A stretch of 64,000 nt of DNA, taken from assembly GCA_029237695.1 (NCBI GenBank), contig JAQRGA010000034.1, positions 1 to 64,000 on the forward strand. Direction: 5' to 3'. This document shows positions 32,335 through 44,386 of this stretch, one piece after another. This DNA comes from Conchocele bisecta (lineage: Eukaryota > Mollusca > Bivalvia > Lucinida > Thyasiridae). Position numbers and translations under genes: made by a program. Each line of letters opens with the position of its first letter. Within the stretch, counting starts at the first letter, position 1. Under the pieces are notes generated by a model. It saw only the letters and a program-made list of their open reading frames with translations. It was not told where the DNA came from and did not search any database.

Positions 32335-32695
32335 ATAACTCTTACATTAAAGGTACTGTGTCTCGGGATAGAATCAGTGGAGGGCACATTTAGTGTTGCC
32401 CTTGTCCGTCCGTCCCCAACCTTGTAACTTGTAATACTTTTAAACAGTAATAGCTACAGACCTGAAACCTGGTATGTAGCTTTCTTATGACTAGATGCAC
32501 AAAGTTTATTTTGATTCTTTCAACCCCCGGGTCATGGATTATCTCCCCCATTTTCGACTTAGAATTTTGCCTCGTTTTACAGACAATTTGAACATATAAT
32601 TTGGTTCCAGAAATACGATCTAAATTAACCTATTTTGTCCTAATCTGTTTCATCACATTCTAGGCATATCAGAGACCCAGTGCCTTTAAGCACCC
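32335..32695. mobile_element. MITE enclosing a pearl-like single core
   Basis: AAAGGTACTGTGTCTCGGG on the left mirrors AGAGACCCAGTGCCTTTAA on the right. Inside are GGAGGGCACATTTAGTGTTG, a short CGTCCGTCC and one core (TGTAACTTGTAATACTTTT, GGTATGTAGCTTTCTTATG, GGTCATGGATTATCTCCCCC). The core is that of the array at 38160-39360. Confidence 0.6.
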
Positions 32696-33124
32696 GTTAC
32701 AGATATTTTGTGAACAGTTCAGAAATTATCCGTAAAAAACACGAAAATCGGACTGATTTCATGATTCATCTGAAATCTACATGTGCTGTTTTTTTTTATA
32801 ATTATGCAGATAACCATTACGATATTAGATAACACTTGTATATGACCAGGCTACTCATTGTTCACAACTTCACAATTTGATCAATAAATGCCGTCGATGA
32901 TACAGATATTGAAAAGTGTGGGTTATTGGGAATATTATGAGCTACCGGCTGAGAAAAGGAACCCTAGAACATGTGCAATCAGCATGGTGAGTGCATAGAT
33001 CTGATCATGACCTACATTGTTTGAATTACTGTCATCAGCAAAACAATTATATTTTATACTGCGAAGTGGACCTCTATCTACAATTGTTGGACATGTTGTC
33101 TGGTCCATTTTCTCGGCTGGGGGC
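32696..33124. other. intron 8, nothing recognised
   Basis: No repeat or exon signal. Confidence 0.4.
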
Positions 33125-33355
33125 TATATGTGGTTATGACTGGAGAAATGGGGCTTATGGGATTTGTGACCAGTGTAGCTCCTGATCCAATAGCACACTC
33201 TGATAGCCTGGTGGTCTATATAGCTTGGTAGAAGCATGACATGTGTATCATTCACGGAATGGCGAACAGTGCAGATCCTGATCAGACTGCAGTCTGATCT
33301 GCAGCAATAGTGGTCGCAAAACCCATAAGCCCTATTTCTCCAGTCACATCCACAT
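33125..33355. mobile_element. MITE family C copy
   Basis: ATATGTGGTTATGACTGGAG start, GACCAGTGTAGCTCCTGATC, GTGCAGATCCTGATCAGAC, TGGTCGCAAAACCCATAAGC, and end CTCCAGTCACATCCACATAT. Confidence 0.8.
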
Positions 33356-33599
33356 ATGTGATCTGTGTGAATGTTACATTATTTCTTCGTAACGATAGCT
33401 TTTACTCGTTTGTTCTGTATAAGCTTACAAAAGCCATGACAGAACCATTTGCCCTTTCAGGGTATGGGGTCACGTGATTTCAGAACGACCCTAGATAATG
33501 TGTGATGTCGTTTTTACAGTAGATTTTCTTTACAATGTAATAAACCAATAATTTTCACGAAAAATAGAGTACATTTTATTTTGACATTTATTGATACTT

Positions 33600-33720
33600 G
33601 ATTGTGGAGTCCGGTGATACCCATTATAAAAGTAAGAAGATTAGTACTAATCCTTTTACTTTTAGGAAATGGAGTTAAATTATTCTGGTGAGCTGAGGAT
33701 ATATATTTGTACATATTCAA
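33600..33720 (+). mobile_element. SINE-like family S fragment
   Basis: GGTGATACCCATTATAAAAG, TTAGTACTAATCCTTTTACT and GAGGATATATATTTGTA match the middle of family S. Confidence 0.55.
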
Positions 33721-34658
33721 TTCGAGAACACAACTGAGAACTGCCCTGATCAAACGGCCTTGTGACATTTGTGGCAAGTGTAGATCCTAAACATTATGCA
33801 CAGCAGTAATAAGCATATGCTCAACTGTCAGAATAGCGACAATAGCCGGGGGGGATGCTGGTCACTAATGTTGTTAGGTGAATTTTCACCGCTGGGGTGA
33901 GGGGACATGCAATTGTATATGATGTACATAAAAAACTTACTTCTATAAGTAAGTTGAGGAACCGTTCTATACTGATCATGTTTGATTCAAAGATAATTGC
34001 TTCGTAAATACATTTACATTTACTCTTTGTTATTAGAGACTATGACAATAGTGCAGTGGAGCTTCATAAATGTGAGAGTATATGGCCCATGCCCCCATGT
34101 ATTTACATATATCACAGTACAGTGTCTAGGAAAAAAAAGTGTACACGTTAGTTTATGTACATATTGAGAATGTTCGCAAAAGTACACCAATATCTCACTT
34201 AAAGTACATCTTGGTTTAGTATAACTTATAGGAGTCCGTTGTCCTGGCTTTTCTATGTATGATTGGCCACATTATATCATATGTTCTACTTCTCATTGTC
34301 AGTTCTTTGTCAAATGCCGGAAGACGTGAAACTAGCTGATGGCTGGCACACACACAAACATGGCTGACTTGGCCACTCCATGTGCCGTATATGATACAGT
34401 AACGAGGCAGTGTTCATATATATGTTAAACATATATTCCATCACTTTTACGAAGCAATTGTTTGAATCATATGATGATCAGGGGTCCCATAATTATGTCC
34501 TCATCATGACATTAGTGTCTTGCAACTCGAAACTCCATGTTCTCAACTTGAAACTCGAAAATATTAACTTGAAGCTTTCAACTGGAAACTGAAGAATTCT
34601 GACTCGAAAGTCAAGAATGTCAACTTTCCTTAGTCTTTTGACCTTCAAAAAACAACAG
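33721..34658. other. intron 8, nothing recognised
   Basis: Contains only a loose AACTCGAAA/AACTTGAAA repetition at 34510-34610. Confidence 0.4.
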
Positions 34659-34853
34659 TGAAAGTGAAAGGGTTAACGTCCCAGCAATAGCTAAGGTCAT
34701 TGTGAGACAGGACAACAGTTTAAAGTCTCATCAGACAGACCAGTGGCAAGGAAATACTATGAAAGTATTTTTGGATGCCCTAGGCAAGGTTTGAACCCAC
34801 AACCTCCGGATTGGAGTCAGGTGTTCTAACCCCTATACCAGAACCCATCCCTC
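34659..34853 (-). mobile_element. tRNA-derived SINE, minus strand
   Basis: Read on the minus strand: GGGATGGGTTCTGGTATAGG head, GGGTTCAAACCTTGCC B box, CTTTCATAGTATTTCC, GGTCTGTCTGATGAGAC, CTTAGCTATTGCTGGGACG, TTAACCCTTTCAC tail. Confidence 0.85.
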
Positions 34854-34954
34854 ATTTGACCTTGAACACAGGTGAATAATGGGGCGGAGGGCGATAGAAA
34901 CCTTTAATGCAAAATTTTGCCAAAACTTGGCGTTGACATTGGCCATTTAAGCCA

Positions 34955-35470
34955 CATGGGTGGTGAAAGAGAATGGGTTTTATGTCCCAGCAACAGCCAA
35001 GGTCATGTAGGAATGGTAGATCATTTTCAAATCTCATCTGGTGGGATTTTGGGATTTACCCCTATCACAACAAGTCTTTAACCTGGCCTAAAATGACCTT
35101 AGCTGTTGACAGGCCATTAAACACCATTCGATCAAATCATCCTTACTGGAATCCCAATATCCCTGGTTTGACACTCAGGTGCATGATTGCCTTTCTTGTT
35201 ACTTGAGAGTTGAATCAGGTTATACCCATCATAAAAGTAGTAGGATTAATACTAATCCCATTACTTTTAGGAGCTGGGGCTAAGTGACTGGTGTGGCGAG
35301 AACCTGGCACCCGATCAGGTTCTTTTCTTATTTCACACCTGAATATATATATTTCAGTGACTTTCTCCCATCGATGAAATTGAAATATGGGATTTGACTG
35401 TTAACCTGGCCTAAAATGCCCATAGCTGTTAACAGGCCGTTAAACTCCATTAATTAAACTGGCAAGTATT
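34955..35470. mobile_element. stack of SINE tail and family S fragments
   Basis: A minus-strand SINE tail (CCCAGCAACAGCCAAGGTCA) is followed by plus-strand family S pieces with ACCTTAGCTGTTGACAGGCC-ATTAAAC (35098-35130) and CCATAGCTGTTAACAGGCCG-TTAAAC (35421-35448). GGAGCTGGGGCTAAGTGACTG lies between. Confidence 0.65.
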
Positions 35471-35999
35471 CCTGTCCCATTTCCACTAAACTCCATTAAT
35501 TAAACAGGCAATTAGTCCCGTCCTATTTCACACATCCCAAGGACATCACTCTTCTGCGGAGTTGACGGTTATGGCTTGTGAAGAAACTCAACACCAGTTA
35601 AAACTTGATTGCTTTAGACATCATTAGGTCGATGACACTATGTTGACACCTCAGTGGCACCAAATACTCCTGCAAATACACAAGAACAACATTTTATATT
35701 TCTTTGCTAGGAGTAACCATTATGATTACAACATGCACATTTTCAAGATCCCCTGACTGGCAGCCTTGACAATAATAACATGTGCCCTCAGTGACCTTGA
35801 CATTGTCGAAAAGCATGTAGCGGTAATACATGTTAGCAACACCTTTCATTTTCTTAAATAACTTCTGATCCACTTTATCGATTTTAATAATATTTGGCCA
35901 TAACGTGTGTCTAGGTATAGTAATTGGTTTTGCAAGCACCACACGTATGAATTAAGACACAAAGTTACGGTCACTGAGAACCTCGGGGGTGGGGGGGGG
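35471..35999. other. intron 8, nothing firm
   Basis: Ends in a G-run near 35985-36000. No repeat match. Confidence 0.4.
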
Positions 36000-36181
36000 G
36001 CAAACTGGCTACAAATGGTAAAAGCCCCAATCCCCCAGCCACACATATATATCAACAGTCACGACTGGTCACAAGTGCCATAAGCCCCAATCCTCCAGCC
36101 ACATATAGAGACCAGGAGGCAGATAGGCCACAATTCATATAAGCCACATTCACAAAGGCCACATACATGTACAGAGATCTG

Positions 36182-36491
36182 TAGCCGATTTCATCAAAAT
36201 TGCAAAGTATACTTTTCTAGCAAAGTATACTTTGAGGGAGTAATCATTTATTTTTCCCGAAATGCATTATTTCATATAGAACTAACGACTGCATATATTT
36301 GATGATTACATGTATGCAGAATTATTATACTGAATTTATTACATTATCACAGCCATTTTGGCTGTGATAATGTAATACATTCAGCATAATAAAAATTAAT
36401 AAATTTATCCTAAAATTGAAAAATTTCTCCTTCAAAGTATACTTTGCTAGATAAGTATACATGTACTTTGCAATGTTGGTGAAATAGGCTA
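36182..36491. mobile_element. MITE family A copy in a tandem repeat
   Basis: Ends TAGCCGATTTCATC and GGTGAAATAGGCTA with an intact central hairpin. Flanks CTG left and CAG right; uninterrupted units read GAGATCAGGAGTCAGACTGG. Confidence 0.9.
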
Positions 36492-36876
36492 CAGGAGTCA
36501 GACTGGCCACAATTTCCATAAGCGCCAATTCTCCAGCCACAGTACATATAGAGATCAGCAGACTGGCCACACAATATAGAGATTAGCAGACTGGCCACAC
36601 TTGCCATAATCATGATAAGCACCAATTCTGCAGTGACATATAGAGATCCCGAGTCAGACTGGCCACCATTGACATAAGCCGTAATTTTCCAGCCATATAT
36701 AGAGATCAGGAGTCAGACTGGCCACAATTGCCGGAAACCCCAATCCTCCAACCACATGTAGAGATCAGATTCAATCTTCCAGCCACATATAAAGATCAGA
36801 AGTCAGACTGTCAATCGTCCAGTCACACAAATGACATACCCTAAGCTTCAATCCTCCACCCACATATCAAGATTGG

Positions 36877-37142
36877 TAGCCGATTTCACCAACATTGCTA
36901 AATAAACTTATCTATACTTAGCACTTTGTGGAAGTAATTATTATTTGTACTGAAATGCATTATTTCATATATAACAACTAACTTTGTACTTGATTATTAA
37001 AATTATGCAGAAGTACATGTATTATACTGTATTTATTCCATTATCATTAAATCAAAAATTATTTATGCATAATTTGTAAATTGCTCCCTCAAAGTACACT
37101 TAGAAAGATAAATGTAGTTAGTGATTTCGATGAAATCAGCTA
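36877..37142. mobile_element. diverged MITE family A copy at the same unit position
   Basis: TAGCCGATTTCACCAACATT left and GATGAAATCAGCTA right. The central hairpin is eroded. It follows AAGATTGG and precedes CAAGCGTCAGACTG, so it entered the same place of the repeat unit as the previous copy. Confidence 0.75.
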
Positions 37143-37180
37143 CAAGCGTCAGACTGCCCACATATGCCATAAGTGCATTG

Positions 37181-38159
37181 CTATCACTAAGCTAATCCCA
37201 TGGCAGGCAGCTTTGATAATACAAGGTGATCGCTGGCGAGAAACAAATCACCTGATGACGTTTAAAAAACAAGGCGAACGCCAGGAAGTGTCTCGCCCAC
37301 TAAACAAGGCGATCACCACAAAGGTCAAGGTCGGTCAAGATGAGGAATTCCAAAATTATTGATATGAAGGTCAAGGTCACACAATGACACTGGGTGAATA
37401 GCCCTATTGATAAAATTTGGTAATGATCCATCAACGTTAAGAATCTACTGATGAGGGGGTATTCAATATTTGGACGTACGTCTAAAATTATTGACACAAA
37501 GGTGAAGGTCACCTGTGAGAAAGTTAGTGATGAAGTTTGCAAATTAATGATCCGACTAACGGATTGAGAGATATGCACATTTTTTTTTACTTACATGTAC
37601 GTCCAAAATGTTGTTTTTCTGGACGACGGAATTGCGACTGCTAGGTCTTATTTTCAACTTTCGTGGGCGAGACAAAAAGTGGTTTTATGGTAAGAAATTG
37701 CATTGAAATCAACGATATTATTCTGCTGTCTACATTGGTAAATTGAAACAAACAGGATGGGGGTGGGGGCATTTGTTAGTATAATCAACTTACCCTTCCA
37801 AGAACTTCAATGACTGCTACATCCCGGACCGAGTTACGAACAAACTGATTGTTGATGGCGCCGACCGTCGATTGTATCATGGAGTGGGACTGTCACTGCA
37901 CACACTCACAAAGACTGAAAGAGTTCACAATACCTGGTTATACCCTTTGCTATAGCTGCACATTTTTTGATTTATAGGCAATAGGTTGCACTATATCGCA
38001 ACACCAGTCAACGGTATAAATTATGCGGAATAACGTTTCACTAAAATATAGCAATAATCTGCAGGGCATTGACATTCATAGCTATATAGTTATCGAGAGA
38101 CAAATGTACAATATGAGAAAAAAATATTGTCATGAACTTTGTCGAAAATCTAAATAACT
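37181..38159. other. intron 8, weak AAGGTCAAGGTCA repetition
   Basis: AAGGTCAAGGTC-type motifs at 37320, 37368 and 37500 hint at old pearl-type cores. The remainder is unremarkable. Confidence 0.4.
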
Positions 38160-39360
38160 GTTGCGCATCGATTAATCATAAGGAAGCTACATACCAAGTT
38201 TCAGGTCAGGTGTGTAGTTAGAACGGTTTAAACGTTTTACGACTTGCAAACCAAAATTGTAAAATTCTAAGTCGGGGGAAAAGGGGGAGATAATCCATGA
38301 CCCCGGGGTCAAATAAAAAATCAAAATAAATGTTGCGCATCGACTCATCAGAAGCAAGCTACATACCAAGTTTCAGGTGTGTAGCTAGTACAATTTAAAA
38401 AAATTATGACTTACAAGCCAAAATTGGAAAATTCTAATTTGAAAAGGGGAAGATAATCCATGACCCCGGGGTCAAATAAAATATCAAAATAAATGTTGTG
38501 CATCGACTCGTCATAAGGAAGCTACATACCAAGTTTCAGGTATGTATATAGTACGGTTTAAAGTTTTACGACTTGCAAGCCAAATTTGGAAAATTCTAAG
38601 TGGAAAAGGGGGCGATAATCCATGACCCCTGGGTCGAATCAAAAATCTAAATAAACTTTGCGCATCTACACATCATTAAGGAAGCTACATACCAAGTTCC
38701 AGGTGTGTAGCTAGTACAATTTAAAAGTTTTACGACTTACAAGCCAACATTGGAAAATTCTAAGTCGAAAGAGGCAGATAATCCATGACCCGAGGATCAA
38801 ATAAAAATGGTAAATAAACTTTGCGCAAATACTCATCATAAGGAAGCTACATACCAAGTTTCAGGCGTGTAGCTAGTACGGTTTAAAAGTTTTAAGACTT
38901 ACAAGCCAAAATTAAAACATTCTAAGTAAAAAAGGGGGAGATAATTCATGACCGGGGGTCGAATCAAAAATCAACATAAACTTTGCGCATCGACTCATAA
39001 TAAGGAAGCTCAATACCAAGTTTCAGGTGTGTCGCTAGTACAATTTAAAAAAATTTACGACTTACAAGTCAAAATTGGAAAATTCAAAGTCGATAATGGT
39101 GAGATAATCCATGACCCCGGGGTCAAATAAAAAATCAAAATAAATTTTGCGCATCACATCATCACAAGCAAGCTACATACCAAGTTTCAGGTGTGTAGTT
39201 AGTACGGTTTAAAGGTTTTACGACTCGCAAGCCAAAATTGGAAAAGTCGAAAAAGGGGAGATAATCCAGGACCCCGTATTTAGCTATTACGGTTTAAAAA
39301 AATTACAAGTTACAAGGCAAAATTCTAAGTGGAAAAGGGGGAGTTAATCCATGACCCGAA
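38160..39360 (-). repeat. tandem array, about 7 copies of 165 bp
   Basis: AAGGAAGCTACATACCAAGT recurs near 38180, 38350, 38515, 38680, 38842, 39003 and 39170, with GGGGAGATAATCCATGACCC between. On the minus strand it is the same core type as 32450-32570 and a relative of 8850-9660. Confidence 0.88.
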
Positions 39361-39487
39361 ACAGTTCGGTCCAAAAATGGCTTATCTGATGGGGAAAGGA
39401 AAACGGTCTATAGATCGTGCTGTCAAGTTCGAGTTAAAAGTGTGCAGCGAGTTGAAATGCTATTATGACCATCTCATCTGCACGTCC

Positions 39488-40347
39488 TTAAATATAGCTT
39501 CGAAAATCTCAGCTCTACGGATGTGTTTTACTATTTCATCTGTCTTTTATATTTTCTGTATCCGTGAGAGCCGAGACCTTTATAAATACTTACAGTGTAA
39601 AATTTAGTCACAATAACAGCCCAATTTGTCCTGGTGTTCTGCTACAAAAATGGGAATAAAAGGATAACCAATGTCAGGGCTCCAGATAAGGAATTAGTAA
39701 TTGAGCATTGTCACTCCATCATTTTTGAAGCAATTGGGTATTTCGAAATTTTAATTGGGTAAAATAAAATCACACTAATGTTTACACATCAACAGACAGC
39801 AATTATTGAATAGTTTGCTTCAAAATGAAAACACGTCTTGGCATCCAAGGAGACAATTCTAATGAAAATTGTCTCCTTGGAGACAATTCTAATGAAATAC
39901 CAAGATGTGTTTTCATGGAAAATAAGAAAACTATGCTATAGTTGTGGTCTGTTTATTGTTTTCTGCAGCATGATAAACGAAACACAAAATTGTAATTTCT
40001 TTTTTATACTTGCTACTTCTGATTTCAATTGGGTTTTTTGGCCATTTTAATTGGGTATTTACGCAAATACGCAGCTTATCTGGAGTTCTGAATGTCAAAC
40101 AATGTATATACCTACATGTGTATTATTAGTCTATGAATTTTTTTAACATGGCCATGATGACTGCATGTGAAGTGTTAAAACTTCTCACTCGTCAGAATGT
40201 GTAGCAAAACGCCAGGACAAATTGGCTTGTTATTGTGACAAAATTGTACACTATAAGTGTCTCAGCTCTCACGGATACAGGAAATACAAAAGACAGATGA
40301 AATAGTAAAACACATCCGTAGAGCTGAGATTTTCTAAGCTACCTTAA
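39488..40347. mobile_element. fold-back element with about 155 bp arms
   Basis: The left arm (39488-39647) includes AAAATCTCAGCTCTACGGAT, GTGAGAGC and CCCAATTTGTCCTGG. The right arm (40200-40347) is its complement. The loop contains the hAT-like MITE 39675-40090. Confidence 0.8.
39675..40090. mobile_element. hAT-like MITE with nested palindrome
   Basis: CAGGGCTCCAGATAAG left, CTTATCTGGAGTTCTG right, AATGT directly repeated outside. Compared with 29796-30093 it has about 120 extra bases (about 39806-39917) forming a palindrome around CCAAGGAGACAATT / AATTGTCTCCTTGG. Confidence 0.8.
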
Positions 40348-41056
40348 ATACTGCATTAAAAGGATAAGAAGCCCAAGAATAGCATCCGGCCACACTTTTG
40401 CCCCTTTCTTCCAAGTTCCACCGACTCGGTCATGACACAGGGCTACTAAAATAAGTCCACTGTAATGCAAGTCAATACTTATTGTAACATCATTACTGTG
40501 TCAGTGTGTGTTACAAGTGGGTGGGGTAATATTCAATGTTGACTGATTCACGAATACGTACTCGGGTACAGTACTGTAACTGGTGTCATGAGATCGTGAG
40601 AGTCGCTCGGCTGTTCTGGTTCGATTGTGTATAATGTCAATGTCATTGATGCAAATTGTAGTTAAATAATATCGTCTTCGCGAGTCTGAAGAAACAAATG
40701 TTTACTTTCTTGTTGTGGTTGTTCCCCTTCAATTTAGCGCACGTGCTTGTGACGTCATGGTTTTGTGTGTAAGCAGTTTTCCGACATGTCTCCGAGTAGT
40801 AGCGAGTATGCTAGCGCGGAAACGCTCGGGATTCCGAAAATGAAAAGTGTCAATATTGACATTATGCGCTGAGTGGTACACAAAACAAGTTTTTGTTTAC
40901 CTTTTGTTGTCTTCACATTGCGATTATGATATGAATCTCAAGACTTGGGATATATATATTAGGCAGTATATGTAGTTTTGGTGTACTAAATCAGTTGCCA
41001 AACATGTTTTTGTGTTTGAAAAAATCTGAAAATTGGAATACTGAGCCGTTCTGTGC
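40348..41056. other. intron 8, nothing recognised
   Basis: No exon-like or repeat signal. Confidence 0.4.
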
Positions 41057-42388
41057 CTTTGGTTAAGGTTTTTAGTCAAGCTTGTATATGGAATACTACT
41101 GGCCCTACACCCACCATACTTGGACAATTTCATCGCCTAGTGATGTACATCAACAATCCCTGATATATATTTCACCTTGACCTATATTTCCTCTTCAATT
41201 ACTTACTTAAGTCACCTTGGTTAAGGTTTGTAGTCAACCTTGGTTAAGGTTTTTACTCAAGCTTGTACATGGAATACTATTGTGCATACAGACACCATAC
41301 TTGGACAACCTTTTCTCATAGGGATGTACATCAATAACACCTGATCTATATTTGACCTTCACCTACATTTCCTCTTCAATTACTTAGTTAATTCTCTTTG
41401 GTTAAGGTTTTTAGTCAACCTTGTAGATGGAATACTCCTGGCCCTACACCAACCATACTTGGACAACTTCATCTCCTAGTTATGTACATCAACAACCCCT
41501 GACCTATATTTCACCTTAACCTACATTTAACCTTGAATTAATTAGTTAATCCCCCTTGGTTAAGGTTTTTAGTCAACCTTGGTTAAGGTTTTTAGTCAAG
41601 TTTGTATATGGAATACTATTGTGCATACAGACACCATACTTGGATAACTTTTTCTCATAGGGATGTACATCAATAACCCCTGACCTATATTTTACCTTCA
41701 CCTACATTTAACCTTGAATTACTTGGTTAATGTTTATAGTCAAGCTTGTATATGGAATACTCCTGGGCCTACATCAACCATACTTGGACAACTTCATCTC
41801 CTAGTGATGTACATCAATAATCCCTGACCTATATTTGACCTTGACCTACTTTTATCCTAAGGTTTTTAGTCAAGCTTGTATATGGAATACTCCTGGGCCT
41901 ACAGCAACCATACTTGGAAAACTTCATCTCCTAGTGATGTACATCGATAACCCCTGACCTATATCTGTCATTGACCTACATTTAACCTTGAATTACTTAC
42001 TTAATTTCCCTTGGTTAAGTTTTTTAGTCAACCTTGGTTATGGTTTTTATGCAGGCCGCAGCCACCTTGTTTGTCAAGCTATGTGTACATCGACAACCCT
42101 CGTAGTCGAGCTATGCTGTTCTCCTACAGCTCTTGTTATAATATTTGGCCACAATGTGTGTCTAGTGATGGTGCTTTGTTTTGCATACAAGCCACGTCTG
42201 ACCGCCCAAGGTCAAGGTCACTGAGGACTGATGTTCACCTTCTGTGCAAGGCAAATGCGTTTTTTGTTTATTCAATAACTTATGAACCGCTTCACAATTT
42301 TGATAATATTTTGCCACAATGTGCGTCTAGGGATGGAGCTTTATTTTGCATACAAACCGAGGACTTGAATATTATTTTATTGTTTTTG
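41057..42388 (+). repeat. 190 bp core array (second locus)
   Basis: CCTTGGTTAAGGTTTTTAGTC, CCATACTTGGACAAC and GATGTACATCAAYAAYCCC recur about six times. From about 42050 the unit changes to a GTGTGTCTAGTGATGG / AAGGTCAAGGTCACTGAGG core. Confidence 0.75.
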
Positions 42389-43432
42389 TCGCGCCTGCTT
42401 TAGCAGAGGCGCGACTATAGTCGGCGCTTTTTCCGTCGTCGTCCACGTCGTCGTCCTCGTCGTCCGTGTCGTCGTCCGCGTCGACGCGGAAGTCGTCGTC
42501 CGCATCATCGTCCGCGTCATCGTCCGCGTCGTCGTCCGCGTCGTCGTCCGCGTCGTCGTCCGCGTCGTCGTCCGCGTCGTCCGACGACGTCTGCGTCGTC
42601 CGCGTCGTCCGCGTCGTCCGCGTTGTCCGCGTCGTCCGCGTCGTCCGCGTCGTCCGCGTCGTCTGCGTCGTCCTCGTCGTCCGGTTTTTTTGTAAGGCAA
42701 ATGCGTTTTAAAGTTATTGTTTTTTCACAATATCTCTTTAACCCCTTGCCAGACTTTGATAATATTTCACATCGATGTTTGTCTAGGGATGCTGCTTCAT
42801 TACACACACCCCCACATCCAAATTCTGAAGGTCAAGGTCATTTATTTACTTGTAATGTTCACCGCATTTGTAATAGAAATGCGTTAAAGTTATTGTTTTT
42901 TCACAATATCTATTTAACCCCTTGCCAGACATTGATAATATTTCACATCAATGTTTGTCTAGGGAATACGCACACCCCACATCCAAATTCTGAAGGTCAA
43001 GGTCATTTATTTACTTGTAATGTTCACCGCATTTGTAATAGAAATGCGTTAAAGTTATTGTTTTTTCACAATATCTCTTTAACCCCTTGCCACACTTTGA
43101 TAATATTTCACATCAATGTTTGTCTAGGGATGATGCTTCATTACGCACATCCCCACATCCAATTTCTGAAGGTCAACATCATTTATTTACTTGTAATGTT
43201 CACCGCTTTTGTAACAGAAATGTGTTAAAGTTATTGTTTTTTCTCAATATCTCTTTAACCCCTTGCCACACTTTGATAATATTTCACATCGATGTTTGTC
43301 TAGGGATGATGCTTCATTACGCACATCCCCACATCCAATTTCTTAAGGTAAGGTCATTTATTTTCTTGTAATGTTCACGGTCAAATGCCTCGGTAGGCGC
43401 GACACCGCTTCCGTGGCAGAATTCTTGTTTTA
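42389..43432 (+). mobile_element. pearl-like element with (CGTCGTCCG)n and 155 bp core (second copy)
   Basis: The same 5' hairpin TCGCGCC...GGCGCGA as at 24996. The microsatellite spans about 42435-42682, then come four core copies. A complete right end GTCAAATGCCTCGGTAGGCG then GCAGAATTCTTG is present. Low-complexity frames are artefacts. Confidence 0.78.
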
Positions 43433-43894
43433 TCAAGGCTGCCAACGAGGGGATTACCTTCATTTAACGATGCCAGTTCATTTTGAAGGTTGTACATATA
43501 AGCAGGCTAATAAGATATCCACTGGTCAAAAATGTGTATAATCCATGATAATCCTATGTTTAGCTTCCCAATCCGAGTTAACATGTGTTTAAAGATGGCT
43601 ATATAGTTCTCGTATTTCTCCGTCCGTCCGTAAGATTTTCGTAAGTTTTTGTTGGTCAGTTCAGGCAACGGCCGGGGGTATCTGAGCCTCTGCTCACTTG
43701 CTCTAGTTTAGCTTTAATGTAAATCCTTAAAGATTCATGTCTCTTCAATTTTCTCGCACATGATGTTATAATAAAAATTACGCTGTATACCACGGATGTT
43801 TTCTATTGCTTCAGTGATATGATTGTACATGGAACTAGTTTAGCTGAAGTATATCCTCCAAACTGACTGATATACCCAAACCGTAACAAAATGA
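43433..43894. other. intron 8, small pearl-like fragment
   Basis: Near 43610-43708 a CTCCGTCCGTCCG patch is followed by CTCACTTGCTCTAG|T, a Helitron-type end. The rest is unremarkable. Confidence 0.45.
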
Positions 43895-44386
43895 AGAGAT
43901 TTTGGAGACACCCTCCATGCTTCTAACAAGCAATATAAATTTTCATCAGGCTACAGAAATATACGGGAAATGGTAATTCCCATGATACATATCTCTCATA
44001 CCGGCGTCAGTTATAGGTATTCTGACCAGCGTAGATCCAGATCAGCCTGTGAGTACACAGTCTGATCCGGATCTGCACTGTTCAACATTCCATCCATGAA
44101 ACACCCGCCATGCTTCTAACAAGCAATACAAATTGTTATCAGGCTACAGAAATGTATAAAGTTAGTGTTATGGAAATCATATAATTCCCATGATATATAT
44201 CTCCCATACAGGCGGCAGTTATAGCGTCCGCACAGTCTGATCAGGATCTGCACTGTTCACCATTCCATCCATGAAACACCCGTCCAACAAGCAATATAAA
44301 TTGTTATCAGGCTACAGAAATGTACAAAGTTAGTGTAATGGAAATCGTAATATTCCCATGATACATATCTCCCATACAGGCGGCAG
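43895..44386 (+). repeat. tandem copies of the exon 9 acceptor region
   Basis: Units carry GCTTCTAACAAGCAATA, TCAGGCTACAGAAAT, ATTCCCATGATACATATCTC, then the acceptor and first exon bases CATACAGGCGGCAG. The real junction is 44379/44380. A copy with intact CATACAG|GCGGCAG is at 44205-44218, and an older one (CATACCGGCGTCAG) at 43988-44001. The bodies also contain MITE C-type GATCTGCACTGTTC. Confidence 0.9.

Larger units (their letters stand above)
36000..37180. repeat. about 58 bp tandem repeat interrupted by two MITE A copies
   Basis: Units carry CATAAGCCCCAATCCTCCAG, CCACATATAGAGATC and AGGAGTCAGACTGGCCACA. They derive from the end of MITE family C. The array is split at 36182-36491 and 36877-37142. 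Confidence 0.75.
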
